From positions 944,091-983,123 of the forward strand of contig NZ_KB893625.1 in the NCBI RefSeq assembly GCF_000374125.1: DNA of 39,033 nt, in the 5' to 3' direction. The stretch is from Niabella aurantiaca DSM 17617 (GTDB lineage: Bacteria > Bacteroidota > Bacteroidia > Chitinophagales > Chitinophagaceae). This document shows, one piece after another, positions 17,121 to 25,413 of this stretch (position 1 is the first letter of the stretch; each line of letters starts with the position of its first letter). The position numbers and the translations under genes are program-made. The notes under the pieces were generated by a model, which saw only the letters and a program-made list of their open reading frames with translations, was not told the origin of the DNA and searched no databases.

Positions 17121-18980
17121 ATGATGCTGCGTCGAATCATACGTATTGCCTGCACCACAGGTCTGCTGTTCTTATACAGCCTGACAGGCTCTGTTGCACA
17201 TGCTCAAAAAGCGCCCAATATTGTTGTTTTTATTTCGGATGATCTGAATCAGCAGGATGTCGGATGCTACGGCAACGCGGATGTGCACACTCCCAATATG
17301 GACCTGTTGGCAAAAGAGGGCATGCGCTTTACCCGGGCCTACGCGGCTTCATCGATGTGCACGCCCTCGCGCAGTGCGATCTTTACCGGGTTGTATCCGC
17401 ACCGGAACGGATCGCAGATGAACCATTTTACGGTACGCCCGGGTATTGGAGGGCTTCCTCAGTTCCTGCAGAAGCTGGGATACCGCGTAGTCATCTCCGG
17501 CAAGATCGATGTATTTCCCCTGGCAAATTTTCCCTTTGAGGTCATTGGAAAGGAGTTTGGTAAATACGCCCCTACCGGGAACCGGGTAGACCGGAAAAAG
17601 GAAACGGTGCACATGATCGAAAAGCATTTCAGCGAAAAGCCCGACCAGCCTGTTTGTTTGATCGTGGCACCCTGGTTGCCCCACGTGCCCTGGTTCCCGC
17701 ACAAGGACTTTGACCCTGCAAAAATAAAAGTTCCGCCTTACCTCGCTGATACAAAGGAAACCCGTGGCGCACTGGCCTCTTATTACCAAAGCATCAGCGC
17801 GGCAGACGATATGCTGGGAGAGGTGATGCAGGCCATTGACCGTGCGGGACAAACGCAGCGTACGCTGTTCATGTTCACTGCCGATCAGGGAGCACAGTTC
17901 CCTTCCGCCAAGTGGACGGTTTATGACAAGGGATTGCGGGTGCCCCTGATCGTACGCTGGCCGGGCCATGTATCCAAAGGAAAGGTCTCCGATGCATTGG
18001 TTTCTTTGGTAGACATTACGCCAACCCTGGTGGATGCAGGTGGTGGTGCGGCGGTGCCGGGGCTGGATGGACGATCATTTAAGCCGGTGCTGGATGATGT
18101 AAAACAGCAGCACCATCAGTTTGTTTTTGCAGAAACTTCGGTGGAGCCCCATTTCTGGTACAATTACACACCGGCACGGAGCATTATTACGGCGGATGGA
18201 TGGCATTATATAAAAAACTATCATCCGGGTAAACGCTTTATTACCCACATTGATAAAGTAGAACGGAATGAGTTTTATTTCGATTCCTGGGTCAACGCGG
18301 CAGCACGGGATCCGCACGCCCGGTTTTTGCTGAACCGGTATAGTTATCGTGCTCCGGAAGAAATGTACCAGACAAAAGCCGACCCGGAGGAGTTTCAGAA
18401 CCGGGCGCAGGAAGCCGGCCATAAAAATAAATTAGCGGAGCTCCGGGGCCTGCTAAAGAAAGAATTGTCGCGACAGGGAGAAACAGATGAAATGATCCGG
18501 CTTGGCTCGTTGCCCCGGTTTTTTGATCATAGTTATATGATCGCGCAAAATAAAAGCGCCTCCGATCTGTCGTTCAACAGGAAGCGTTGGGATCCGGATA
18601 CACTCTACATTACCGCATATCTGACACAGATCGATAAGGGGGGCATTGTTTGTGATTACTTTGATAATTTTAAATTATTCGCGCATCATGGAAAAATAGG
18701 TGTCGGCCTGGAAGGGGATAAGATCCTGCAGAGCGCTTTACTTATGGATAAAGAGGGACAGCTGGTCTTCCGGTTGTCTAAGGATGGAGACCTGGTGGCG
18801 TTGTTTAACAACCGGCAGGTGCTCACTGCGAAATTGCAGCAGGGCCTTACGCAGATAAAAGGTGGGTATGTGACCTGTGGCATGTTACAGGGATTGAAGA
18901 TGGAAGGACGTCTGCAGCCCTATCAGGGAACGATATACGACCTTCAGTTTACCATGAATCGGTTGGATCAGTCTCCATAG
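17121..18980 (+). CDS. S1-family sulfatase with C-terminal extra domain (sulfamidase-like)
   Basis: This 619-aa exported sulfatase has a signal peptide ending AHA|Q. NIVVFISDDLNQQDVGCYGN holds the Asp-Asp calcium ligands. CTPSR at residues 80-84 carries the Cys that must become formylglycine. PHVPWFPH, FTADQG and FPSAKWTVYDKGLRVPLI supply other metal and sulfate contacts. FPSAKW followed by YDxGLRVPLIVRWPG resembles N-sulfoglucosamine sulfohydrolase-type subfamilies. After about residue 455 a further ~150 residues look like a beta-sandwich (GIVCDYFDNFKLFAHHGKIG, TIYDLQFTM). The sulfatase would desulfate the glycan before or during cleavage by the neighbouring enzymes. A matching maturase is not in the window. 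Confidence 0.9.
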   Translation: MMLRRIIRIACTTGLLFLYSLTGSVAHAQKAPNIVVFISDDLNQQDVGCYGNADVHTPNMDLLAKEGMRFTRAYAASSMCTPSRSAIFTGLYPHRNGSQMNHFTVRPGIGGLPQFLQKLGYRVVISGKIDVFPLANFPFEVIGKEFGKYAPTGNRVDRKKETVHMIEKHFSEKPDQPVCLIVAPWLPHVPWFPHKDFDPAKIKVPPYLADTKETRGALASYYQSISAADDMLGEVMQAIDRAGQTQRTLFMFTADQGAQFPSAKWTVYDKGLRVPLIVRWPGHVSKGKVSDALVSLVDITPTLVDAGGGAAVPGLDGRSFKPVLDDVKQQHHQFVFAETSVEPHFWYNYTPARSIITADGWHYIKNYHPGKRFITHIDKVERNEFYFDSWVNAAARDPHARFLLNRYSYRAPEEMYQTKADPEEFQNRAQEAGHKNKLAELRGLLKKELSRQGETDEMIRLGSLPRFFDHSYMIAQNKSASDLSFNRKRWDPDTLYITAYLTQIDKGGIVCDYFDNFKLFAHHGKIGVGLEGDKILQSALLMDKEGQLVFRLSKDGDLVALFNNRQVLTAKLQQGLTQIKGGYVTCGMLQGLKMEGRLQPYQGTIYDLQFTMNRLDQSP

Positions 18981-18999
18981 GCCGGCAACAGTCCCGTTT

Positions 19000-19380
19000 T
19001 TAATAGCGATCGTTTAGTGCCTGGTTCAGGTCTGACTGAAGAGAAAGATCGAAAATGCCCGGCTTCAGGCTTATGACCTTGCGGGCATAATCGATGTACT
19101 GGTCTTTCAGCAGCTTGTGCGATTGATCGCCCGCGCGTTTTAACGCTTTTAGCTTCAGGAAAAGAAGCGAAGCCTGAATTAAAAGTTCATCATAATTTGT
19201 TTTTTCCGTTATGGCATGATCGTTGTTCAAAACACCGTCTATGATTGCCCCGGAATAGCGCTCATGAATAACAGTCAGTGCATCCGCTGTTTTATCTGCT
19301 TCGATAAGTCCAAGCACTTTGCCGGCCAATGCCCTGAACAAGTCATTTAGCGGCCTTAAAAGATAATCTTTCCGGTACAT
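19000..19380 (-). CDS. small helical protein of unknown function (126 aa)
   Basis: The protein is almost all alpha-helical and soluble, beginning MYRKDYLLRPLNDLFRALAGKVLGL. The opening pattern (DY-hydrophobic-R then an amphipathic helix) resembles small DUF6483-type proteins, but this is from memory and unproven. No catalytic motif is visible. It is convergent with the sulfatase gene, 19 bases separating their stops. Continuous helix periodicity and an ATG start with no overlap make it likely real. Confidence 0.65.
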   Translation of the reverse strand: MYRKDYLLRPLNDLFRALAGKVLGLIEADKTADALTVIHERYSGAIIDGVLNNDHAITEKTNYDELLIQASLLFLKLKALKRAGDQSHKLLKDQYIDYARKVISLKPGIFDLSLQSDLNQALNDRY

Positions 19381-19533
19381 GATTAAATGTACTAAAAATT
19401 GTCCGTACGGTCCTGTTGCCCGCAGAGCGCCATATGCTGACCGTTTATAAAAAAAGTGTGGATATATGTGTGATATATGATATATTTATGCTTCCCAACA
19501 TTTTTTAACGGCTGCTTAAATCAAAAACTAACA

Positions 19534-20718
19534 ATGAAAATTTTTATTTCTCTTGGATGGCTGCTATTGTTTGCAGTCTCCTGTCAGAAACAGGAAGCCC
19601 GTTTCTTTCCAGATGATCCTTCGATGGCTTCGCACAAACAGCAAATAGCAAAGGCTCCCCTTCGATGCGGCGTAAAATTCGTTGCAGCCAATGCCGGTGC
19701 ACATACAAAAATGGCCGCAATACAGACGGCCCCGATGGCCTCCGTTCCTGCTGATGAACTATTGGTGTACCTGGATTTTGACGGGGCAGCGGTATCTCCC
19801 GGCCAGCCGGATGCAACGGGGTACAAATCGTCAATTATACTCCGGAACGGGAATTGCCCCGCTCCGGATCTGAGCAGGCAGCAACTGGATCAGATAGTAG
19901 AAAGAGTGGCGGATGATTTTTCACCATTCAATATCAGGGTTACTACCGACTATAATGCATTTTTGGCGTATCCGGTGGAAAACAAACAGATAACAATCCT
20001 TACTACACTTCCGAATGTTGTCGGATTTTCGAGCGGAGTTAACGGTGTTGCTCCGTTTTCGGCGCCCGGAGTACGGAAGCCTGGTGATCCGGCATTCGTA
20101 TTTACGGTTCCCATAGGAGATAACCTGGAAGAGATCGCTTCGATTATTTCTCATGAGACGGGGCATTGCCTGGGGTTGGCGCATCAGAATTATTTTGACG
20201 ATCAGTGCACGCAGATTGGAGAGTATCACCCCGGTATAGGGGAGGGACCGCTTTCTTTTTGCCCGATTATGGGAAGCGCGGACAAACGCGTCTCCAACTG
20301 GTATGCGCAAACCTGTATCAATAGTTTCTGGGGGGTGGCTCTGAATGATTTTGAATTGATCCACAAACAGGTCCGTCTGGTGGAGGATGATTATCCTGAT
20401 TTTATAGAAAAGCATGCGGCGCTCACCAGCCCTTCTGTTACCGGTGTGCTGGGGGTTGAGGGCGATATTGATTTTATCCGGATGCATTTTAAAAAGCCCA
20501 CGGTCCTGACGGTAGCCAGCGAAAATATCGATCTGAAAGTTTCTGTTTATACAAATGGCGGTAAGTTAACGGGAGTGTATAACGATCCCGACGATACCGG
20601 TGTAACCCTTCCCCGGCTGTCGGGCAACCGGATCCTTAAAGTAGAAGCTGTGGACAATGCGTATATGTCTTCCCGGTTCATGACCGGCAGGTATTATATC
20701 AATGGGGCAGGCATTTAG
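19534..20718 (+). CDS. metzincin-type zinc metalloprotease, predicted lipoprotein
   Basis: This protein has about 394 aa from the ATG at 19534, which begins MKIFISLGWLLLFAVSC; Cys17 is a likely lipid site. The open frame from 19477 lacks such a start. The zinc motif HETGHCLGLAH lies at residues 207-217, with Glu208 catalytic and His207, His211 and His217 as ligands. About 35 residues on, LSFCPIMGSA supplies the Met-turn, so the metzincin core looks complete. Residues after about 300 (TSPSVTGVLGVEGDIDFIRMHF) resemble a C-terminal pre-peptidase/beta domain. It is surface or periplasmic. The target protein is unknown. It has no functional link to the neighbouring glycan genes. Confidence 0.85.
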   Translation: MKIFISLGWLLLFAVSCQKQEARFFPDDPSMASHKQQIAKAPLRCGVKFVAANAGAHTKMAAIQTAPMASVPADELLVYLDFDGAAVSPGQPDATGYKSSIILRNGNCPAPDLSRQQLDQIVERVADDFSPFNIRVTTDYNAFLAYPVENKQITILTTLPNVVGFSSGVNGVAPFSAPGVRKPGDPAFVFTVPIGDNLEEIASIISHETGHCLGLAHQNYFDDQCTQIGEYHPGIGEGPLSFCPIMGSADKRVSNWYAQTCINSFWGVALNDFELIHKQVRLVEDDYPDFIEKHAALTSPSVTGVLGVEGDIDFIRMHFKKPTVLTVASENIDLKVSVYTNGGKLTGVYNDPDDTGVTLPRLSGNRILKVEAVDNAYMSSRFMTGRYYINGAGI

Positions 20719-21072
20719 GCCGGGTGCACGTATCCGTCTGCGGATCAAAATATATTCCCAGGAACGGGAGCATTCCCAATTGTCGCTGTCATGCTGCGTT
20801 TTCCATTTGCATAGGAAACTCAATGGAGCCATGACAAATCTGCTTTGGGTCATCCTGAAGATGTCATCCCGGACTCCCGCCCGGATGACCGGTCGGACGG
20901 GTGTTCCGGGATCTATTCTTGTTTCAGGATCTGCCTAAATCATGCATCTATGCATATTGTGGTTTAATGGGCCCTGAAACAAGTTCAGGGAGACATTGCA
21001 TTTATGGAAGTGCAACAATTTGGAATGCACCTCCATAAAACTGCCACACCTGCGCATTTTTACGGAAAACCG
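20719..21072. repeat. intergenic region with dispersed repeat, copy B, in inverted and direct parts
   Basis: No gene is supported. From about 20850 to 20930 the sequence is a reverse-complement relative of copy A (CCTGAAGATGTCA, GTTCCGGGATC, TTGTTTCAGG). It is followed directly by a forward part: GCATCTATGCAT, CCCTGAAACA, then GCAACAATTTGGAATGCACC. The two halves are head to head, forming a large imperfect inverted repeat. Confidence 0.5.
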
Positions 21073-21080
21073 TATCTTTG
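21073..21080 (+). promoter_or_regulatory. -7 box (TATCTTTG) before the small ORF at 21180
   Basis: This is an exact TAnnTTTG match about 100 bases upstream of the 71-aa ORF. No convincing TTG is seen 19-21 bases further upstream, so it rests on one element. Confidence 0.35.
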
Positions 21081-21179
21081 CTGTTGAAGCCCTTTTAGTT
21101 AAACCATCATTGCATCAAAGGTCTGCATTGTATTCCTCGTCTTTTGGCCTTTAATGTGATAACCATAAAAAACAGACTT

Positions 21180-21395
21180 ATGACATTGAACCAATTTCTG
21201 GCAGCTGACAGAGCTGAGCAGATGAAAGCCATATGGCGGACAATCTTAATTTCGGAGAAAACAGATACCGAATTTACGTACTCCCTTTATCAGCTTTTTG
21301 ACTTTTATGTAGAGGTGAAAGTCTCCATCAAAGATAAAAAGGTCTGCAAGTTCGAGTGCTTTAGCCAGCCCCAGAACCGTTTCCAGATCATTTGA
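21180..21395 (+). CDS. small conserved-looking hypothetical protein (71 aa)
   Basis: It begins MTLNQFLAADRAEQMKAIWR and contains LYQLFDFYVEVKVS and KVCKFECFSQPQ. This resembles short ~70-aa hypothetical proteins that I recall as common in Chitinophagaceae, with an acidic first helix and a YVEV strand. No enzymatic motif is seen. The in-frame ATG at 21180 is preferred over the 21144 start because it gives the family-like N-terminus. It stands alone between repeat copy B and the GH16 area. Confidence 0.6.
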   Translation: MTLNQFLAADRAEQMKAIWRTILISEKTDTEFTYSLYQLFDFYVEVKVSIKDKKVCKFECFSQPQNRFQII

Positions 21396-21503
21396 TCCGG
21401 ATCGGGATGCGGCATTCGGGTAGCGGGACCGTAACCGGAGAACAGCACAAAACAGGGTGCCGGGTGGACGCTTACAGGCATCGCTGCCCTATAATGACAA
21501 TAT

Positions 21504-21522
21504 AATTGTATCTTCAACAATT
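21504..21522. promoter_or_regulatory. 19-bp palindromic operator candidate (AATTGT-N7-ACAATT)
   Basis: The sequence AATTGTATCTTCAACAATT has perfect 6-base arms. It matches 17 of 19 positions of AATTGTAACTTTAACAATT at 25320-25338, before the GH51 operon. It lies 27 bases before the short ORF at 21550 and upstream of the GH16 gene. A common regulator for the two sites is inferred. Confidence 0.5.
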
Positions 21523-21549
21523 AACGGTTGCTCCCGTTGCCGGTGGGTG

Positions 21550-21777
21550 ATGAAAGCAATGAAAAGTTTTATCGGGAAATTTAAAAAAGTAGGAGCCACA
21601 GATAATGACCCTCTGCATTGCGGGGTGCCGGAGACTGTTCGCATAAATGATAATAAGGTGAAATTAGCAGGTTTGTTTTTCGCTTGTTTGCTGATCGGGG
21701 GAATCGTAAATAATCCGTGCCATGCACAACCGGGCTTTGGGAAGACAACAAAAATAAATACAGGCTGGTCCCGGTAA
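21550..21777 (+). CDS. doubtful 75-aa ORF with an internal signal-like segment; possible gene stub
   Basis: It starts MKAMKSFIGKFKKVG, then after about 35 residues has KLAGLFFACLLIGGIVNNPCHAQ, which looks like a signal peptide with a cleavage site, followed by only 15 residues. Exported proteins do not normally end there. A likely reading is the truncated front of an outer-membrane or secreted protein whose body was lost. It may instead be a genuine short membrane peptide. It lies directly downstream of the operator candidate at 21504. Between its stop and the GH16 start there are 70 bases with no other feature. Confidence 0.3.
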   Translation: MKAMKSFIGKFKKVGATDNDPLHCGVPETVRINDNKVKLAGLFFACLLIGGIVNNPCHAQPGFGKTTKINTGWSR

Positions 21778-21847
21778 CGGTCGTCTTATAAACCCCAACT
21801 CTTCATCCCAAACATCTCACATTTAACTCCTCATCCACAACATCATC

Positions 21848-22693
21848 ATGAAACAACTTAACAATTACCGGCCGGCAGCATGGATCTGCAGTTTTCTTTT
21901 ACTGGGAGCCTGCAATACCGGGCCACGTCTGGCAAAGGACGGGTACCGGCTGGTTTGGTCCGATGAGTTCAACAAACAGGGAGCCGTGGATACGGCGGTC
22001 TGGCGTTTTGAGAAAGGATTTGAACGCAACCATGAGCTGCAGTGGTACCAGCGGGAAAATGCCTGGTGCGAGAACGGCCTGCTGGTGATCGAAGCACAGA
22101 AGGAAACAAGACCCAACCCCCGGTATCGGGAGGGGAGCCGTGAATGGCGTGATCAGCGGCCACAGATAGAATACACTTCCTCCAGCATTAATACAAGGGG
22201 CACAAAGAGCTGGCAATATGGCCGTTTTGTGATGCGGGCAAAGATCCGGACGGGAAAAGGGCTCTGGCCGGCCTTTTGGACCCTCGGTACCCGCAGGGAA
22301 TGGCCGTCCAACGGGGAAATTGATATCATGGAATATTACCGCGGCGACCTGCTGGCCAATATCGCCTGCGGAACAACCGAACGCTATAAGGCAAAATGGT
22401 TTACAGTGAAAAAACCGGTTGCTTCCTTCGGAGATAAGAACTGGAGCGAAAAATTTCACATCTGGCGGATGGACTGGGATGAGAAAGAAATAAAGCTGTA
22501 TGTAGATGATCAGCTCATGAACCAGGTGCCGCTGGATCAGCTGGTAAACCCGGATGGATTCCATCCCTTTAAGCAGCCGCATTATATCCTGCTCAATCTG
22601 GCCATCGGTGGCGATAATGGCGGCGATCCCTCGCTGACCGCATTTCCCAGCCGGTACCTGGTCGACTATGTACGGGTGTACCAGAAAAAATAA
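21848..22693 (+). CDS. GH16-family beta-glucanase-type lipoprotein
   Basis: This 281-aa lipoprotein (LLLGAC, Cys22) has a single GH16 jelly-roll. GEIDIMEYY holds the ExDxxE catalytic motif: Glu157 nucleophile, Asp159, Glu162 acid/base. Upstream, LVWSDEFN and the substrate-cleft Trp residues (WPAFWTLG) are typical. HIWRMDWDEKEIKLYVDD and the final YLVDYVRVYQKK complete the fold. GH16 enzymes cleave beta-1,3 or beta-1,4 bonds in glucans, galactans, agar or xyloglucan; the sub-specificity is not clear. Surface or outer-membrane location is likely. Full catalytic residues suggest it is active. Confidence 0.92.
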   Translation: MKQLNNYRPAAWICSFLLLGACNTGPRLAKDGYRLVWSDEFNKQGAVDTAVWRFEKGFERNHELQWYQRENAWCENGLLVIEAQKETRPNPRYREGSREWRDQRPQIEYTSSSINTRGTKSWQYGRFVMRAKIRTGKGLWPAFWTLGTRREWPSNGEIDIMEYYRGDLLANIACGTTERYKAKWFTVKKPVASFGDKNWSEKFHIWRMDWDEKEIKLYVDDQLMNQVPLDQLVNPDGFHPFKQPHYILLNLAIGGDNGGDPSLTAFPSRYLVDYVRVYQKK

Positions 22694-22843
22694 GAGGAAC
22701 ACCTGCCAGCGTGCACAGATATCTTTGAATGCAAAAAGGTGTTAAGGAGCGTGCCTGTTTGTGTATTCAGTGAGGAAAAACAGCAATATCAAAATGTACA
22801 GCACCTCTTCCACAGCTGCATCCCTGTAATCCGGAAAAGAAAC

Positions 22844-22851
22844 TACATTTG
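22844..22851 (+). promoter_or_regulatory. -7 box (TACATTTG) of the DUF2264 gene
   Basis: This is an exact TAnnTTTG match 35 bases before the ATG at 22887. A second exact match, TATCTTTG at 22720-22727, lies further upstream in the same 190-base gap. Neither has an obvious TTG -33 element. Confidence 0.4.
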
Positions 22852-22886
22852 CTGACTCAGAACCTGGTATAAAAAAGTTGAATTTG

Positions 22887-24113
22887 ATGAAAAAACTTAT
22901 TGGACTGGTTATGTTTTGCCTCATAGCAGGCAGTAGTTATGGTCAGGAAGCAAAAGATGCAAACGGCAGGCGGATGCAATGGGTGCAGATGCTGGATAAA
23001 GTGGTACGCCCTGTTTTTATGAACATGGCGGCAGACCAGTTGCGGAAGAATATGCCAAAGGAGATCTCCCCGGTGAGCGACAATCCGGACGCCCGGATCA
23101 AAGCCCAGTACCTGGAAGCGCTGGGGCGGGCATTCAGTGGCATAGCTCCCTGGCTGAACGCGGAGGGCGGCCCGGCGGCAGAAGTAAAGCTGCGGGACCA
23201 GTACCGCGCTCTGGTGATCGCTTCCATCAGCAATGCTACGGACAGCACCCGGGCAGATTATGTATTATGGAAAGGTGCGCAGCCACTGGTTGATGCGTCC
23301 TTTTTTGCGCTGGGCCTGGTGCGGGCGCCCTGGATCTGGGAGCACCTCGGCAGCCGGACGCAGCAGAATGTGGTCCGGTGCCTGAACCAGACACGTGCCA
23401 CCATACCGGGATATAATAACTGGATCCTGTTCTCCGGCATGATCGAAGCATTTTTCCTCAAATATGGATATGCATACAACCCGCTGACCATTGAGTACGG
23501 TGTGCGTACATTTATGTACCACTGGTACACGGGCGACGGCCTGTTCAGCGACGGGGAGCATTTTCACAATGATTATTACAACAGCTATGTGATCCAGCCT
23601 TATTTGCAGGAGATCATCGGGATCGCTTATCAGAAAGGCGGCCGGTATAAACAGGAACGCGAAAAACTTTTGAAGATCAACGAGCGGTATGCGGAAATAC
23701 AGGAACGTACCATTAACGCGGACGGCAGTTTCCCCGCCTATGGCCGGTCGATCGTGTACCGGTCGGGCGCCTTTCATCACCTCGCCAATATGGCTTACAA
23801 AGAGCAGTTGCCGGCATCCCTGGCACCAGCGCAGGTGCGCGAAGCCCTGTATGCCGTAATGCAAAAAACACTTGCCCCGCCGGCTACCTATGATAAGAAC
23901 GGCTGGATGGTGATCGGGCTCAATGGGAAGCAACCCGGACTTGCCGATGTGTACAATAACCAGGGAAGTCTGTACCTGTGCACGGAGGTCTTTCTGCCGC
24001 TGGGTCTGGCGCCGGATGCGCCTTTCTGGAAGGATGCCCCCCGCGCCTGGTCGTCCAAAGCCATCTGGAACGGAGCCGACTTTCACGGGGATCATGCCGT
24101 AGACCTAAAGTAG
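22887..24113 (+). CDS. exported DUF2264 protein, alpha/alpha-toroid enzyme candidate
   Basis: This protein has about 408 aa from the ATG at 22887 (MKKLIGLVMFCLIAGSSYGQ, a signal peptide). DUF2264 features include AFSGIAPWL, YVLWKGAQPLVDASFFALGL, NNWILFSGMIEAFFLKYG and the conserved GDGLFSDGEHFHNDYYNSYVIQPYL, rich in acids and His that could line a catalytic cleft. The family is linked to glycan loci, and I recall members with beta-glucuronidase-type activity (CAZy GH154), so action on a uronic-acid side chain is plausible. Length is normal for the single-domain form. It is followed by the repeat array. Confidence 0.85.
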   Translation: MKKLIGLVMFCLIAGSSYGQEAKDANGRRMQWVQMLDKVVRPVFMNMAADQLRKNMPKEISPVSDNPDARIKAQYLEALGRAFSGIAPWLNAEGGPAAEVKLRDQYRALVIASISNATDSTRADYVLWKGAQPLVDASFFALGLVRAPWIWEHLGSRTQQNVVRCLNQTRATIPGYNNWILFSGMIEAFFLKYGYAYNPLTIEYGVRTFMYHWYTGDGLFSDGEHFHNDYYNSYVIQPYLQEIIGIAYQKGGRYKQEREKLLKINERYAEIQERTINADGSFPAYGRSIVYRSGAFHHLANMAYKEQLPASLAPAQVREALYAVMQKTLAPPATYDKNGWMVIGLNGKQPGLADVYNNQGSLYLCTEVFLPLGLAPDAPFWKDAPRAWSSKAIWNGADFHGDHAVDLK

Positions 24114-24209
24114 CCCTCCCGATCCTCAAATCTCCCCCGGAGTTTCGGATCTGCGTCAGGATAAGAAATAGTATGTTGGGATAAAACATGCCAGTGCTTC
24201 AGTTTAGGC
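24114..24209. other. short gap between the DUF2264 gene and the repeat array
   Basis: No coding region is supported. An imperfect GC-rich segment follows the stop codon, with no clear U-tract terminator. Confidence 0.3.
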
Positions 24210-25070
24210 GCTTCATTTCGCGCAGATAAAATGCAGAGAGCTCTATCGGCAAATACAATGGAAAAGATCAGCGGAGATCCGCGGGAGATACTGCCCGCTG
24301 ATCTGCGCTGATGAAATGCAGAGCGATCTATCGGCAAAATATAACAGAAAGATCTGCGAAGATCCGCGGGAAACACCGCCCGCTGATTTACGCAGATGAA
24401 ATGCAGAGCGATCTATCGGTAAAATACAACGGAAAGATCAGCGAAGATCCGCGGGAAATACTGCCCGCTGATTTGTGCAGATGAAATGCAGGGAGCTCCA
24501 TCGGCAAATACAACAGAAAGATCAGCGGAGATCCGCGGGAGATACCGCCCGCTGATCTTCGCAGATAAAATGCTGAGCACTCTATCGGCAAATACAACGG
24601 AAAGATCAGCGAAGATCTGCGGGAGATACTGCCCGCTGATTTGCGCAGATGAAATGCGAAGCGCTCCACCCGCAGGTAGAACGAAAAAGATCAGCGGAGA
24701 TCCGCGGGAGATACTGCCCGCTGATTTACGCAGATGAAATGCTGAGCACTCCACCCGCAGGTAGAACGAAAAAGATCAGCGGAGATCCGCGGGAAACACT
24801 GCCCGCTGATTTACGCAGATGAAATGCTGAGCACTCCACCAACAAGTAGAACGAAAAAGATCAGCGGAGATCCGCGGGAAATACTGCCCGCTGATTTACG
24901 CAGATGAAATGCTGAGCACTCCACCCGCAGGTAGAACGAAAAAAATCGGCGGAGATCCGCGGGAAACACCGCCCGCTGATTTACACAGATGAAATGCTGA
25001 GCACTCCACCTGCAGGTAGAACGAAAAAGATCTGCGAAGATCCGCGGGAAACACCGCCCGCAGATCCGGG
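24210..25070. repeat. tandem array of ten 84-85 bp units with internal inverted repeats
   Basis: The landmark GCGGGA recurs at 24281, 24366, 24451, 24535, 24619, 24704, 24789, 24874, 24959 and 25044: spacings 85, 85, 84, 84, 85, 85, 85, 85, 85. In most units ATCAGCGG pairs with CCGCTGAT about 20 bases later, so each can fold into a hairpin; a few copies have one-base changes (for example AATCGGCGG at 24946). The first five units carry a TCGGCAAATACAAC-like linker and the last five a CCGCAGGTAGAACG-like linker, so two subtypes lie in blocks. Apparent minus-strand proteins here simply read through the repeat in shifting frames. There is no CRISPR-like unique spacer. Confidence 0.9.
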
Positions 25071-25309
25071 CAACGTTTACCTTTCTGCGATCCCAGCAGC
25101 GCTCATCCCCGTTTAAGTGACTTAGCCGGGCAGTTTTGGGAGCACGCACCAACCGGAACGTTAAATAAGGACCAAATGAGTAAAAGGCGCAACGCGCCGC
25201 AGATCTTTGTAACCAGGAGCGCGCCCCGGCCCCCGGCTGCAGCGCGGCGGTCATCTCATAGGCCAGCCTGTATGAATATCACGTGACGACCGGTAAAAGA
25301 TGCGGTAAA
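25071..25309. other. GC-rich non-coding stretch between the array and the GH51 regulatory region
   Basis: About 240 bases without a supported gene. It contains GGCGC-AAC-GCGCC near 25178 and a run of short GC-rich palindromes near 25200-25250. No tRNA or known riboswitch was recognised. Confidence 0.35.
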
Positions 25310-25362
25310 CCCGATTATTAATTGTAACTTTAACAATTGTAAAATGCACTTTAACAATCGGG
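25310..25362. promoter_or_regulatory. complex operator upstream of the GH51/GH43 operon
   Basis: Three nested signals overlap here. Outer arms are CCCGATT (25310-25316) and AATCGGG (25356-25362). Inside is AATTGTAACTTTAACAATT (25320-25338), a near copy of the site at 21504. ACTTTAACAAT occurs directly at 25327 and again at 25348, exactly 21 bases apart, i.e. two helical turns. This is the layout expected for cooperative binding of a regulator. The start codon is 51 bases downstream. Confidence 0.55.
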
Positions 25363-25413
25363 TTGAAACAGGTGTAGCCAGAAGAAGGATGCATTGCTTG
25401 TAATTTTCTGCAT

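Noticed and set aside
21899-22702. 267-codon minus-strand ORF opposite the GH16 gene
   Set aside because: The plus-strand frame has the full GH16 motif set, and the reverse frame shows no family pattern.
24210-25070. CRISPR array
   Set aside because: Units are 84-85 bases and similar along their whole length; there are no unique spacers and no cas genes.
24388-25254. Minus-strand repeat proteins of 90-150 residues
   Set aside because: They follow the DNA repeat in shifting frames (85 is not a multiple of three) and have no start context or family features.
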